A stretch of DNA of 64,000 nt from Phocaeicola plebeius DSM 17135. Its GTDB lineage: Bacteria > Bacteroidota > Bacteroidia > Bacteroidales > Bacteroidaceae. The position numbers and the translations under genes were made by a program. Under the pieces are notes generated by a model. The model was given only the letters and a program-made list of their open reading frames with translations. It was not told the DNA's origin and ran no database searches. The stretch lies in assembly GCF_000187895.1 (NCBI RefSeq), contig NZ_DS990119.1:186001-250000 (forward strand), read 5' to 3'. Positions 54,753-62,658 of this stretch are shown here, one piece after another (position 1 is the first letter of the stretch; each line of letters opens with the position of its first letter).

Positions 54753-55520
54753 ATGAGCAGGAAAGTATTTACTTGTTTTATAGTGATTTTCTTTTTTCTA
54801 AATAAAGCCGCTTCTTACGGTCAGGAATTTCAAGTGTCGCGTGACACCGTCAAGGTTTCCGTTCAGGAAGGAAATACTTCGCCTCATAACGAAAGAAGCA
54901 TTACCCCAAAGCCTTTGGATATACGGAAAGCGGTTGATCTTTCTTCCGGCAGTTGCCCGTCCCAGATAACATTTGACGTGCAGAACCCATATAATCCGAC
55001 ATTCCCTACCGACAAATCGCCTTTGCATGAGGGGGAATATTCGACCTCCGGTATCATTAAAAGCTATCCTTCCGGCTATTTTTACGGCATAGGCAGGCAG
55101 GAAAACTTCATCGGCTTGGGAACAATGAACTATGCAGGTATCGGATATGTATATTCTCCCGGTTGCTGGTCATTTAACTTGCAGGCATATACCGTAAAAT
55201 GGAGTGTCCCCAGACGCGAGAGTCAGCTATTGGGATTGTCCGGGCTGTTGACATATCCCGTCAACGAGAAAATTCGTCTAAACACATTTGCCTCATACTC
55301 CTTCATTCTTTCTTCTCCTTTCAGTTCCTCGAATTACGGGGGATTCGTTTCCTATGACATCATTCCCAACTGGGGGATGGATTTCGGCGTCAGAAGCCAT
55401 ACCGATTTTCCGTTGCATAAAACGAAAACGCTTCCGATAGTAGCTCCGTATTTTCAGTATAAAGGCAACAAATTGGGTATTGATATCGGTGGCGGATTAT
55501 TTAATTTGCTATTCAAATAA
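54753..55520 (+). CDS. Uncharacterised exported protein, probable outer-membrane barrel
   Basis: A 255-residue protein with a signal peptide ending SYGQ (24). Residues 25-110 are polar and Ser/Pro-rich; from about 115 alternating glycine/aromatic strands appear (GLGTMNYAGIGYVYSPGCWSF, TFASYSFILSS, YGGFVSYDIIPNWGMDFGV) and the end is LFNLLFK, suggesting a small barrel. No family recognised. Last gene of the cargo operon, convergent with the relaxase gene. Confidence 0.68.
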   Translation: MSRKVFTCFIVIFFFLNKAASYGQEFQVSRDTVKVSVQEGNTSPHNERSITPKPLDIRKAVDLSSGSCPSQITFDVQNPYNPTFPTDKSPLHEGEYSTSGIIKSYPSGYFYGIGRQENFIGLGTMNYAGIGYVYSPGCWSFNLQAYTVKWSVPRRESQLLGLSGLLTYPVNEKIRLNTFASYSFILSSPFSSSNYGGFVSYDIIPNWGMDFGVRSHTDFPLHKTKTLPIVAPYFQYKGNKLGIDIGGGLFNLLFK

Positions 55521-55561
55521 CCTGCACTGATTTCTATCGTTACTCCTGAAGCGAGGATTAT

Positions 55562-55580
55562 AAGATAAAGGTATTATCTT
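55562..55580. terminator. Weak hairpin between cargo operon and relaxase gene
   Basis: AAGATAA (55562-55568) pairs with TTATCTT (55574-55580), then TT. It overlaps the relaxase stop codon. Confidence 0.4.
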
Positions 55581-57040
55581 TTCATCGAAAAACCTCTTTT
55601 CTGCTGCTGGTCATAATTCCCTTCCACCACATTGTCAACTTCCCGTCTGGCTTTGATTTGCTCCCGGTTGTCAAATTCACCCTTTTGCCTGGCAGTGAAG
55701 TACAGGAAATCCCCTGCCGCCTGATGTGATTGTCTGTCATCCCCGAACAGGTTAAGGGCGTTCTTGATGTCATATACCTGTTCCGTGTCAAAACGGGACT
55801 TGTAATAATCACGGGCAAAACGGATGATACTGTGTACCGCCTTGCGGAAGATGTCGCTTGTTTTTAGCAGCAGGAAACTGAGGCAGCCGATAATATGGCT
55901 TTGCCATGCAATCCGGTTCTTGAGTCTCGTAGTTTCCTGTACATGTTCCGTTTCCTTGCGGTTCAGTTCGGACCGGTGTTTGGCCTCCAGTTGCATCAGC
56001 TCACGGCTGTGGTCGTTCTGTATGGTCTGGATTTTATCCTGCAACCGTTCGATGGTTTCCTCGTGCGTGGAAATCTCACAGCGCAAATCCTCTATTTCAT
56101 TTTTCAGGGCTTTCGATTTCCCGGTAGCCCAGCCGACAGCGGCGTTCAGAAGTTCACTTCCTTTTTCCTTGTTCAGTCTGGAGCGTTTCTCGCTGATAGC
56201 CCTGTCAAGGTCTTCACTCTGCCGTTCCTTTTCATTTGCCTTTTCGATAAGGGCGTTGGTAATGCTTTCCGTTTCATGCATCTTTTTGTTCGCCATTTCC
56301 AGCTCATGTTCCCGGTATTGCCTCGTGGCATCAAGCCGCTTCATTTCCTCCTTCTGCTTCCCAATGATAAAGTCGTTACGTTCCTGATGTTCCTTGCCTG
56401 TAACAGCCTTTGACTGCCCACGCTCCATCAGGAGTATGTCGGATGCCAGATTCTGCATTTCTGTCATATCCTTGTCATTGAGCTTGCAGCTCTTGCCTGT
56501 GTCATGGTTCATCCAGTCAAAAACGATATGGGCATGGTAATTCGGCTTGAACCATCTTTCGCCGACTTTGAAACTCTCCCTGTCTTCCGCTTCCGGCTGA
56601 CCGTTCAGCCAGTGTCCCTCGTCCTTGTGCAGGAAGATCTGGAGAGGAGTGATGCCCCAGCGTCTCTGGCACTCCTCGCCAAACTTGCACACATCTGCCA
56701 GTGTCGTGTCCGGTCTGATGAGCAACACGCCCTCACGGATTGGCGAGCATCCAGCCACCTTGGTGATTTTCCCGTTCTTGCCTTTTCGTTCACGTTCCTT
56801 CTCCTGCATCGCACGTCCTGTCTTTTCCTTGACCATCCGCTTGATGTAGTCATAGTGCGCCTGCAGGTCGGGATTGCCGAAGCCCGGGTTTATCCACTGC
56901 TCGTTACCGGCAGTCAATTCGGGTACGATGTAGATTTGAGACTTGCCGATATTGCGCATATATTCGGCAGTTCTCCGGTTATGAGCCCCACTTGATGTGA
57001 CTCTGCAGGGCTTGATATGTATGCTTGATTTTGTTGCCAT
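55574..57040 (-). CDS. MobV-family relaxase
   Basis: From ATG 57040, 488 residues. The N-terminal domain (IHIKPCRVTSSGAHNRR, then AGCSPIREGVLLIR) and the metal-binding segment KPNYHAHIVFDWMNHDTG are those of MobV/Pre-type plasmid mobilisation enzymes; FLHKDEGHW is a second conserved block. A long coiled coil follows (about 255-400), then a hydrophobic patch IIGCLSFLLLK. It nicks oriT in trans-mobilisable elements and relies on a helper conjugative machine, since no tra genes are present. The candidate oriT lies just upstream. Confidence 0.9.
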   Translation of the reverse strand: MATKSSIHIKPCRVTSSGAHNRRTAEYMRNIGKSQIYIVPELTAGNEQWINPGFGNPDLQAHYDYIKRMVKEKTGRAMQEKERERKGKNGKITKVAGCSPIREGVLLIRPDTTLADVCKFGEECQRRWGITPLQIFLHKDEGHWLNGQPEAEDRESFKVGERWFKPNYHAHIVFDWMNHDTGKSCKLNDKDMTEMQNLASDILLMERGQSKAVTGKEHQERNDFIIGKQKEEMKRLDATRQYREHELEMANKKMHETESITNALIEKANEKERQSEDLDRAISEKRSRLNKEKGSELLNAAVGWATGKSKALKNEIEDLRCEISTHEETIERLQDKIQTIQNDHSRELMQLEAKHRSELNRKETEHVQETTRLKNRIAWQSHIIGCLSFLLLKTSDIFRKAVHSIIRFARDYYKSRFDTEQVYDIKNALNLFGDDRQSHQAAGDFLYFTARQKGEFDNREQIKARREVDNVVEGNYDQQQKRGFSMKR

Positions 57041-57134
57041 TTTTATGTTGATTTGGTTATTAACTAAAGTTGTTTGCCGCTGTTCGCTCATAACCGCTAT
57101 GGGGTTCTTAGAGGCTGTGCCCATAAGGGAGATT

Positions 57135-57280
57135 GCAAAGAGAGGGTCACTCTTTGCTCGGGGTTCTCAGGGGTGAAACGCCCTGAGTGGGACGGGGCAA
57201 CGCCCAGCCCCTCGGGAGAGCCCACAACTACGAAAGCGGAGCGTGTAGTTATAGTGGGCTATATCAAGGGCAAGCCCTTG
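57135..57280. other. Candidate oriT: three inverted repeats upstream of the relaxase gene
   Basis: In the 277-base gap before mob: GCAAAGAG/CTCTTTGC (57135-57142 and 57150-57157), GCCCACAACTAC with GTAGTT-ATA-GTGGGC (57220-57259), and CAAGGGC-AA-GCCCTTG (57265-57280). Hairpin clusters next to a relaxase gene are typical of transfer origins. No nick site can be assigned from sequence alone. Confidence 0.55.
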
Positions 57281-57317
57281 TCTGTCCGCTACAGCCTACG
57301 GCTTCCGCTCTCCTCCA

Positions 57318-58430
57318 TTAAGGAGGGTTTTCATCGCCACTGCCGATTGGGGATGTACTGACCAGTACAAGGTCGAAATCATCTATCAGCTTTTGCAGGA
57401 CGGGGTTCTTCTCTATCATCCGCCGGAGGACTTTTTCCGCCTCTACAAGATGATTGGCTGTACACATTATTTTACTTTCTCGTATCTGGAAGACAATCCA
57501 GTCGGCTATGTCGATATGGGCTGCCTTCTGTTCCGGTGTGGCGTTCTTCTCTATGATGTCAGACACGACAACCTTGCAATAGGTCATGTCCCTGGCATGC
57601 TGTTTCCACTCCGAATATCCGTCCGCATCGGGAAAGAGAAGCACGGTTCGTCCGCTCAGCACACGGAGCTTTTCCTCTCTCAACTGGCTTTTGCCGCCTG
57701 TCGCCAGCCATACATAACCGGGAAAGAGGGCAGAGCCGATAACGGCACTCTTTTCGGATTCCACCAAGACCGCTACCTTGTCGGGATAGACATTCAGCAG
57801 GTGTTCCCCGAACAGGCATTGGGAAAGTTGCCAATCCTCCGGCAGTACCCGTTGCCTTTTCAGTATGCTGTGTATCCAGTCCACTGCCGACACCTCTCCT
57901 CCCTTGATACGGTGTCCGTCCTCTGGATTGTACTGCATCACCTTGCCCGTGCGTACCCTGTTTGTGCGGTCTATCTGCCAGAAGATGACAGCCCCGTCAC
58001 GGGTTGCTCCAAGACGGTACTCTTCCAGCAACCGCTTCAACACTTCCTTTGCCTTGCTGCCGTAATAGGAATCAAGGAGCGAGGAAATGAAGCGGAAGAA
58101 GTTGCTGTGCACGCTTTGCGACCTCTCCACATACTTTGGCGGTATGTAGCCTATGCTTGCTTTTGGTGATGTCTGTCCGGGCTTCCGTTCTGACCTTTGC
58201 CTGTCAAAAGAGAACCCCTTGTCGGTATGGCATTCGGGGTGGTCGTGGAAATACTCCTTGGGAGTATAATGATACCCGCAACTGCTCTCATGATTGCACC
58301 TGCCGACAGACGGATGCAGGAGCATACCGCTTTCATCCACATAACATGTGAAAGAACGCTTGTCCCCGCAATTCGGGCAAGTATGCCGTGTTGCCGTTCC
58401 TTTATATTTCTGTAACGAATAGTTGCTCAT
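57318..58430 (-). CDS. Zinc-ribbon/toprim-like primase protein (DUF6371-like)
   Basis: From ATG 58430, 370 residues. An N-terminal zinc ribbon (CPNCGDKRSFTCYV... then GRCNHESSCGYH) is followed by a toprim-like core with VAVLVESEKSAVIGS (the acidic E motif) and VLLFPDADGYSEW (the DxD-like motif), as in DNA primases and the Bacteroidetes DUF6371 group. It likely primes replication of the excised element. The gene lies between the ATPase and relaxase genes, and clustered GGGACA/TGTCCC words flank it. Confidence 0.78.
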   Translation of the reverse strand: MSNYSLQKYKGTATRHTCPNCGDKRSFTCYVDESGMLLHPSVGRCNHESSCGYHYTPKEYFHDHPECHTDKGFSFDRQRSERKPGQTSPKASIGYIPPKYVERSQSVHSNFFRFISSLLDSYYGSKAKEVLKRLLEEYRLGATRDGAVIFWQIDRTNRVRTGKVMQYNPEDGHRIKGGEVSAVDWIHSILKRQRVLPEDWQLSQCLFGEHLLNVYPDKVAVLVESEKSAVIGSALFPGYVWLATGGKSQLREEKLRVLSGRTVLLFPDADGYSEWKQHARDMTYCKVVVSDIIEKNATPEQKAAHIDIADWIVFQIRESKIMCTANHLVEAEKVLRRMIEKNPVLQKLIDDFDLVLVSTSPIGSGDENPP

Positions 58431-58462
58431 GGCTTGTCTTTGTTTTTGAGTTTTTCGATTGT

Positions 58463-58533
58463 TGTCCCGCTGTCCCATTGTCCCGTCCCTATAAGACTTG
58501 GGACAGTGGGACACCCCGGGACACCTTGGGACA
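58463..58533. repeat. Inverted cluster of TGTCCC/GGGACA words (possible replication origin)
   Basis: TGTCCC at 58463, 58471 and 58479, then GGGACA at 58500, 58508, 58518 and 58528, the two groups facing each other across about 15 bases. Spacings are 8, 8 then 8, 10, 10. It sits in the gap between the ATPase and primase genes. The GGGACAC context is the same as in the array at 44896-44980. Confidence 0.75.
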
Positions 58534-58611
58534 TCAGGCTTCTGCCTGTATCATCCCTTGTACCGTAAATGAAGCGGTTATCCTTTATACAGCTATGTGC
58601 AGACTGCTTTT

Positions 58612-59760
58612 TCATGCCTTATTCTCCTCTTTCCCATATCCTGTAAACAACTCTGCCTGCTTTGTTTCTCTTACTGTCCCGCTTGTCCCATGCTGTCCCA
58701 CCTGTCCCATTGTCCCACTTCCTGTCTGTTGGGACAGCGGGACACTTGGGACGGCTGCATTCCTGTCCTCCTTGCTGCGCTGGATTATCCGGCTGACGGT
58801 GGACTTGCCGCAGTTCACCTGTGAGGCTATCTCCCTGACGGACTTGCCGGACTGGGACAATTGCAGGATTTGGCAATCCCTCTGGCTGGATTCGTTGTCA
58901 CCCAGTTTCTTCAGGTGTTCCTTTTCCGTTGAATAACCCCTGAACACGAATTGCAGGAAAGCGTCCACCTTCTCAATCTCGTAGATGATTACATTGTCCG
59001 CATCGTGGGAGAATGTCCCGTACCGGACTTTGAGCTGCTTCACATAGCGAAGCCCTCCGTCCTGCGCACTCTTCCCGATGGCGAACACGCTGTCAAAGAA
59101 ATTGTAGAGCCGTTTGCTTCCGGCAAGGTCGTTGGAAGTGATGGGACAGTCCAAAGAGCGTTTGGGTGTATGTGCCAGAACAAGGACGGACAATCCGTAT
59201 CTCTTTTTGAGGTTGTTGAGCTGTATCATCAGCCGTCCTGCCGCATCGCCTTTCTCCATGGCGCAGCACAGGTAGGTAAGATTGTCAACGATGAAGATTT
59301 TGCACCCGGTTTGCAGAGCCATCTGTTCTATGCCTCCCATGATGGCTTCCTCGAAATCGGCTTCCAGCAACGAATTGCAGTCAAGCGATACCCGGTACAG
59401 CCTTTCAGGAAAGATGTATGGCGTTCCATGCTCGCTGGTATAGCGTAGCTGGAACTGTTTTTCGGAGAGTTCAAAGTCCAGATACAGCACATCGTCAGTC
59501 CGGGCGATACGGTCGGCTATCTGCACGGCAAGGATGGACTTGCCCACATTGGAATCCGCAAAGAGGCAGGACAGTTCCCCCTCATACCAGAAACTGTCCC
59601 AGAGCGCACGGGGCGTGGGCAGCAGCGATGCTTCGAGTATCGTACGGTTGGCGGTCTTGATACTCATCACGCCGATGCTGTCCGGCATCCCGTGCTGTAC
59701 TTGGGTCGCCCTCGTCAGGTCGCCATGTATCAGACTGATATAATTCTTGTCCTCTTCCAT
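58612..59760 (-). CDS. RepA-like AAA/RecA-fold ATPase with C-terminal HTH
   Basis: From ATG 59760, 382 residues. Walker A is ADSNVGKS (P-loop with S at the end), Walker B is CKIFIVDNLTYL, and VLVLAHTPKRS supplies the sensor His; this is the RepA/DnaB-like RecA fold of small mobile replicons. The C-terminal part holds an HTH (KSVREIASQVNCGKSTVSRI) and a Gly/Gln/Ser-rich tail encoded by TGTCCC/GGGACA repeats (58675-58753). Likely a replicative helicase of the element. Start chosen at ATG; a TTG four codons earlier overlaps the upstream gene. Confidence 0.85.
   Translation of the reverse strand: MEEDKNYISLIHGDLTRATQVQHGMPDSIGVMSIKTANRTILEASLLPTPRALWDSFWYEGELSCLFADSNVGKSILAVQIADRIARTDDVLYLDFELSEKQFQLRYTSEHGTPYIFPERLYRVSLDCNSLLEADFEEAIMGGIEQMALQTGCKIFIVDNLTYLCCAMEKGDAAGRLMIQLNNLKKRYGLSVLVLAHTPKRSLDCPITSNDLAGSKRLYNFFDSVFAIGKSAQDGGLRYVKQLKVRYGTFSHDADNVIIYEIEKVDAFLQFVFRGYSTEKEHLKKLGDNESSQRDCQILQLSQSGKSVREIASQVNCGKSTVSRIIQRSKEDRNAAVPSVPLSQQTGSGTMGQVGQHGTSGTVRETKQAELFTGYGKEENKA
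58675..58753. repeat. Second TGTCCC/GGGACA cluster, inside the ATPase gene
   Basis: TGTCCC at 58675, 58684, 58694, 58703 and 58711; GGGACA at 58731 and 58739, with a variant GGGACG at 58748. It encodes the low-complexity C-terminus of the ATPase and mirrors the cluster at 58463-58533. Confidence 0.7.
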
Positions 59761-59765
59761 GACGT

Positions 59766-60140
59766 TTACCAATTACGCGGAGCGGGCTTGCGGCGGTGGG
59801 AAGAATATAAGGATTCGCTCAGTTCCTCATCGGACAGGGGTACGGGATTCTTCCGGGAGGATTCCAGCCATTTGTCCAGTTCGTCCCTGTAAAGGCAATA
59901 TCGTTTGCCGGGCTTGGTGGCGGGAATGCTTCCCTCCGACAGCTTCATGTAGAGCGTGCCTTTGGGAATGCCCAGATATTCCGCCGCCTCTTCCACTGAC
60001 ATGGGGACATGGGTGTCCACCGCCCTTGCGTTGTTCACACTGCGCTGCTCAGTAAGCAGGCTTCTAAGGCTCATCACCTCGTCCCGAAGCTGAGCCACAA
60101 TCTCCGGGAGGTCGTTGAATGTAATCACTGTTTTTTCCAT
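59766..60140 (-). CDS. Excisionase-like helix-turn-helix protein
   Basis: From ATG 60140, 124 residues. A coiled-coil N-terminal part (FNDLPEIVAQLRDEVMSLRSLL) is followed by a MerR/HTH_17 domain (MSVEEAAEYLGIPKGTLYMKLSEGSIPATKPGKRYCLYRDELDKWL), the usual small DNA-binding excisionase or regulator of Bacteroides mobilizable elements. It begins upstream of the ATPase gene, with its stop 5 bases before that start. A conserved upstream sequence is shared with the integrase gene. Confidence 0.87.
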   Translation of the reverse strand: MEKTVITFNDLPEIVAQLRDEVMSLRSLLTEQRSVNNARAVDTHVPMSVEEAAEYLGIPKGTLYMKLSEGSIPATKPGKRYCLYRDELDKWLESSRKNPVPLSDEELSESLYSSHRRKPAPRNW

Positions 60141-60193
60141 TTGCGTACTCGCCTCTTTTGTAAGGCTTGGCGCAAAGGACTGGAATGATACAG

Positions 60194-60211
60194 CCGTGAA
60201 TATCTCCACGA
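60194..60211 (-). promoter_or_regulatory. Operator-like sequence shared with the integrase gene, copy 1
   Basis: CCGTGAATATCTCCACGA on the plus strand; CCGTGAATACCTCCACGA occurs at 62603-62620. An imperfect palindrome (CGTG..CACG). Flanking bases are also similar (CATT..AAATAATT then CCG), and a CCTTTGC word follows on the minus strand in both. Confidence 0.6.
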
Positions 60212-60224
60212 AAGGTCATTGCAA

Positions 60225-60285
60225 AATAATTCCCGAATAACGATGCCCAACCGCAAATGACGGGTAAAGTTATTCGGGAATTATT
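60225..60285. repeat. Perfect 17-bp inverted repeat upstream of the excisionase-like gene
   Basis: AATAATTCCCGAATAAC (60225-60241) and GTTATTCGGGAATTATT (60269-60285), loop 27 bases, in the gap between the two-TM protein gene and the excisionase-like gene. No T-run is apparent downstream beyond TTATTG; it may be a transcription end, a replication structure or a recombination/binding site. Confidence 0.8.
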
Positions 60286-60349
60286 GTATAACAGAGGATT
60301 ATGAGTTTTGGCTGTTTGTCGTTATTATCGTGATTACTCTAAAACAGGC

Positions 60350-61180
60350 TTAAATCCGCTTCTCCTGCACATAATCCGCAGGATAATGGAAATCCAGTCT
60401 GCCGTTTTCAGGCTCGTCAATGGGAATCAGTGTCTTTAACGGCTCTACCTTGAAGTTCTTGATGGTAGCTATGTCCGTATCGGCAAACTCCCGTGGGAAA
60501 AGGGTGCTGATGAAGCGGGCACGGTTATCCCCCGTGTAGTATTTCTTGTACATGAAACGCTCGGAGATATTCCACACGAAATGGCGGAGCGGAATGTTTG
60601 AAATATCTTTGGTCAGCCGCCCTTTTATCGGCTTGGGCTTGTAACTGTGGAGCCGCATCCAGTTGTTGACCTCGGCACAGATGTGGTTCACGGTCTCCTT
60701 GTCAGCAATACGGGGCATGATGAAATGGATGTATTCCATGACCATAGCGATGCGCTCCTCATTTTCCCGCTGCTCCCTGTCCTCGTAATCGGCACGGTTC
60801 TTCTCGTGAAGCTCCGGGGATATGGCAATCTCTGTCGGTTTTATATCCGGGGTCGCTTCTCCACCTGTTGGCATTGATGCCGATATTACAGGCTTGTGTG
60901 CATCTTGGGACTGGTCTTCCTGAATTTCTGTGATTTCGGCAGGTGTCTTTTTCCTGCCGAACTTGATTCTGTAGATTTCGTATGTATCGAAAATGACTGT
61001 CTGGAAGGAGAAGTAGAGCAGCCACCCCAACAGGTTGCTGCACACAAAGACTATCAGCCTTACAAAGGTATCTTGGTTGAATTTCTCAGCGACAATCAGT
61101 GTCGCTATGGAAGATATTAGGAGGATGGCAAAGCCGACAAATCCTAAAATGATATGTTTGTCTTTTACGGACGGTTCCAT
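60350..61180 (-). CDS. Conserved two-transmembrane protein of mobilizable elements
   Basis: A 276-residue protein with two hydrophobic segments near the start (about 10-30 and 42-62), a charged Pro/Glu-rich linker to 135, and a soluble domain about 140-275 with MEYIHFIMPRIADKETVNHI and NIPLRHFVWNISERFMYKKYY. I recognise no characterised family; proteins with this layout occur in Bacteroides integrative elements. It lies between the integrase and excisionase-like genes on the same strand. Confidence 0.65.
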   Translation of the reverse strand: MEPSVKDKHIILGFVGFAILLISSIATLIVAEKFNQDTFVRLIVFVCSNLLGWLLYFSFQTVIFDTYEIYRIKFGRKKTPAEITEIQEDQSQDAHKPVISASMPTGGEATPDIKPTEIAISPELHEKNRADYEDREQRENEERIAMVMEYIHFIMPRIADKETVNHICAEVNNWMRLHSYKPKPIKGRLTKDISNIPLRHFVWNISERFMYKKYYTGDNRARFISTLFPREFADTDIATIKNFKVEPLKTLIPIDEPENGRLDFHYPADYVQEKRI

Positions 61181-61408
61181 ATTCTTTGTCTTATTCGGTT
61201 GTTACTTGTTACTGTTTTCGCAAATTTAATAGTCTTCTTTCAATTATTACTCATTATCCTTTGTCAGTGGTTTCTTTTTCAATGTTTTTCACCAAATGTC
61301 CGGAATCATACTCAATTATCATACTTTAAGTACCAACCAAAATAAAAGGAACGGTTAAAGCTCCAAACAATAACCGCTCCCTCTGAATATCATGGATTTT
61401 GAACCGCC

Positions 61409-62527
61409 TTACGCTTCCTTGCGTTTCAGGGTTATCTTGTCCACGACCTCGCACATCTGCTGTGCCGCCATCTTGGAATAAATCTGCGTGGTGGTAATGT
61501 TCTTGTGTCCCAGATAGGCTTGGATGACAGCCATGTCCGTACCCATTTCCACGTGCAGGCTTCCGAATGAATGCCGGGTGCAGTGAAAGGTTATCTTCTT
61601 GGTTATGCCTGCCGCCAAGAGCCAGCGTTTGAGTGGTCCTTGCAGCATCTTGTCCTTGAAACCGTCAAAGATAAGTCCCTCGTGCCGTTCCCCAAGCAGT
61701 CCGTAGGCTTCATCGCTGATGGGGTTGTGTACAATCTGTTTGGTCTTCTGCATACGGGTGGTCACGAACATCTTGCCGTTGGTGTACGGCTGTATCTGCT
61801 GCCAAGTGAGCTGCCTGATGTCGCTCTTTCTTAGTCCGGTCAGACAACCGAAAAGGAACGCCCTTTTCAATACCTCTTCCTCACAAGGCGTTTCGGCAAG
61901 CCGTATCAGTTCCTCTTGGCTCAGATGTTCCCTCATGGTGGGAATGCACTCGATGCGGTCTAAGAATCCGTTTGGGTTCTCCTTTATCTTCCTGTCCCGG
62001 TAGGCGGTGTGAAGTACCGCACGGAAAGCCGACCAGTAGCCCGCCGCAGAATTGATATGCAGCTTTTGGCTGGTGTGTATGGATTGTGGGGCGTTAAGCA
62101 GATATTCCATGAACTTGCGGCACAAATCCACGTCCACCTCCTCAAAGGTGCATTTGCCGTTCACGAACCGCTCGAAATGTTTATAGACGTGCTGCCACTT
62201 GATATTCTTCCTGTCTGCCAACCCCTTGAAGTAGGCGAGGAAATCGCCTTTCATCTTGGCTTTGTCAAAGAAGCCGTTGTTCTCGTTGAAGATGGCTTCA
62301 TAACGCCTATTACGCAGTATCTCCGCTTTTTTCATCATGCGTGCGTTGAAATCACGCTCCTGCTGGTTGGCAGGTTTGGCGAAGATGTAAATTCCAAGAG
62401 CTTCACGTGTAATCACCTTCATGGTGGTGTTGTCACGGTAGCCGGGATAATAGTCCAGACACAGCGAATACTGTGTTCCGTTCTTAATCTTGCGCTTGCG
62501 CAAGGTAACTGTCTTGCATTTGCTCAT
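61409..62527 (-). CDS. Tyrosine site-specific integrase
   Basis: A 372-residue tyrosine recombinase: N-terminal arm-binding region (1-90), SAM-like core-binding domain (about 95-195), and catalytic domain with R in GCLTGLRKSDI, HCTRHSFG (H..R), LGHKNITTTQIYSK (H and nucleophile Y). All catalytic residues are present, so it should be active. It drives integration and excision of the element. The operator-like sequence at 62603 lies upstream, and a four-wHTH gene precedes it. Confidence 0.95.
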   Translation of the reverse strand: MSKCKTVTLRKRKIKNGTQYSLCLDYYPGYRDNTTMKVITREALGIYIFAKPANQQERDFNARMMKKAEILRNRRYEAIFNENNGFFDKAKMKGDFLAYFKGLADRKNIKWQHVYKHFERFVNGKCTFEEVDVDLCRKFMEYLLNAPQSIHTSQKLHINSAAGYWSAFRAVLHTAYRDRKIKENPNGFLDRIECIPTMREHLSQEELIRLAETPCEEEVLKRAFLFGCLTGLRKSDIRQLTWQQIQPYTNGKMFVTTRMQKTKQIVHNPISDEAYGLLGERHEGLIFDGFKDKMLQGPLKRWLLAAGITKKITFHCTRHSFGSLHVEMGTDMAVIQAYLGHKNITTTQIYSKMAAQQMCEVVDKITLKRKEA

Positions 62528-62602
62528 ATTGATGATGTTTTAAGTTGTACATTTTCGGGGGTGTTCCCGTGTTTACGGTGGCAAAGGAACAACGTGAAAC
62601 AA

Positions 62603-62620
62603 CCGTGAATACCTCCACGA
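62603..62620 (-). promoter_or_regulatory. Operator-like sequence upstream of the integrase gene, copy 2
   Basis: CCGTGAATACCTCCACGA; differs at one base from the copy at 60194-60211. Confidence 0.6.
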
Positions 62621-62658
62621 CAATCATTTTGAAATAATTTTCCGGCAATGTCGGTTGC

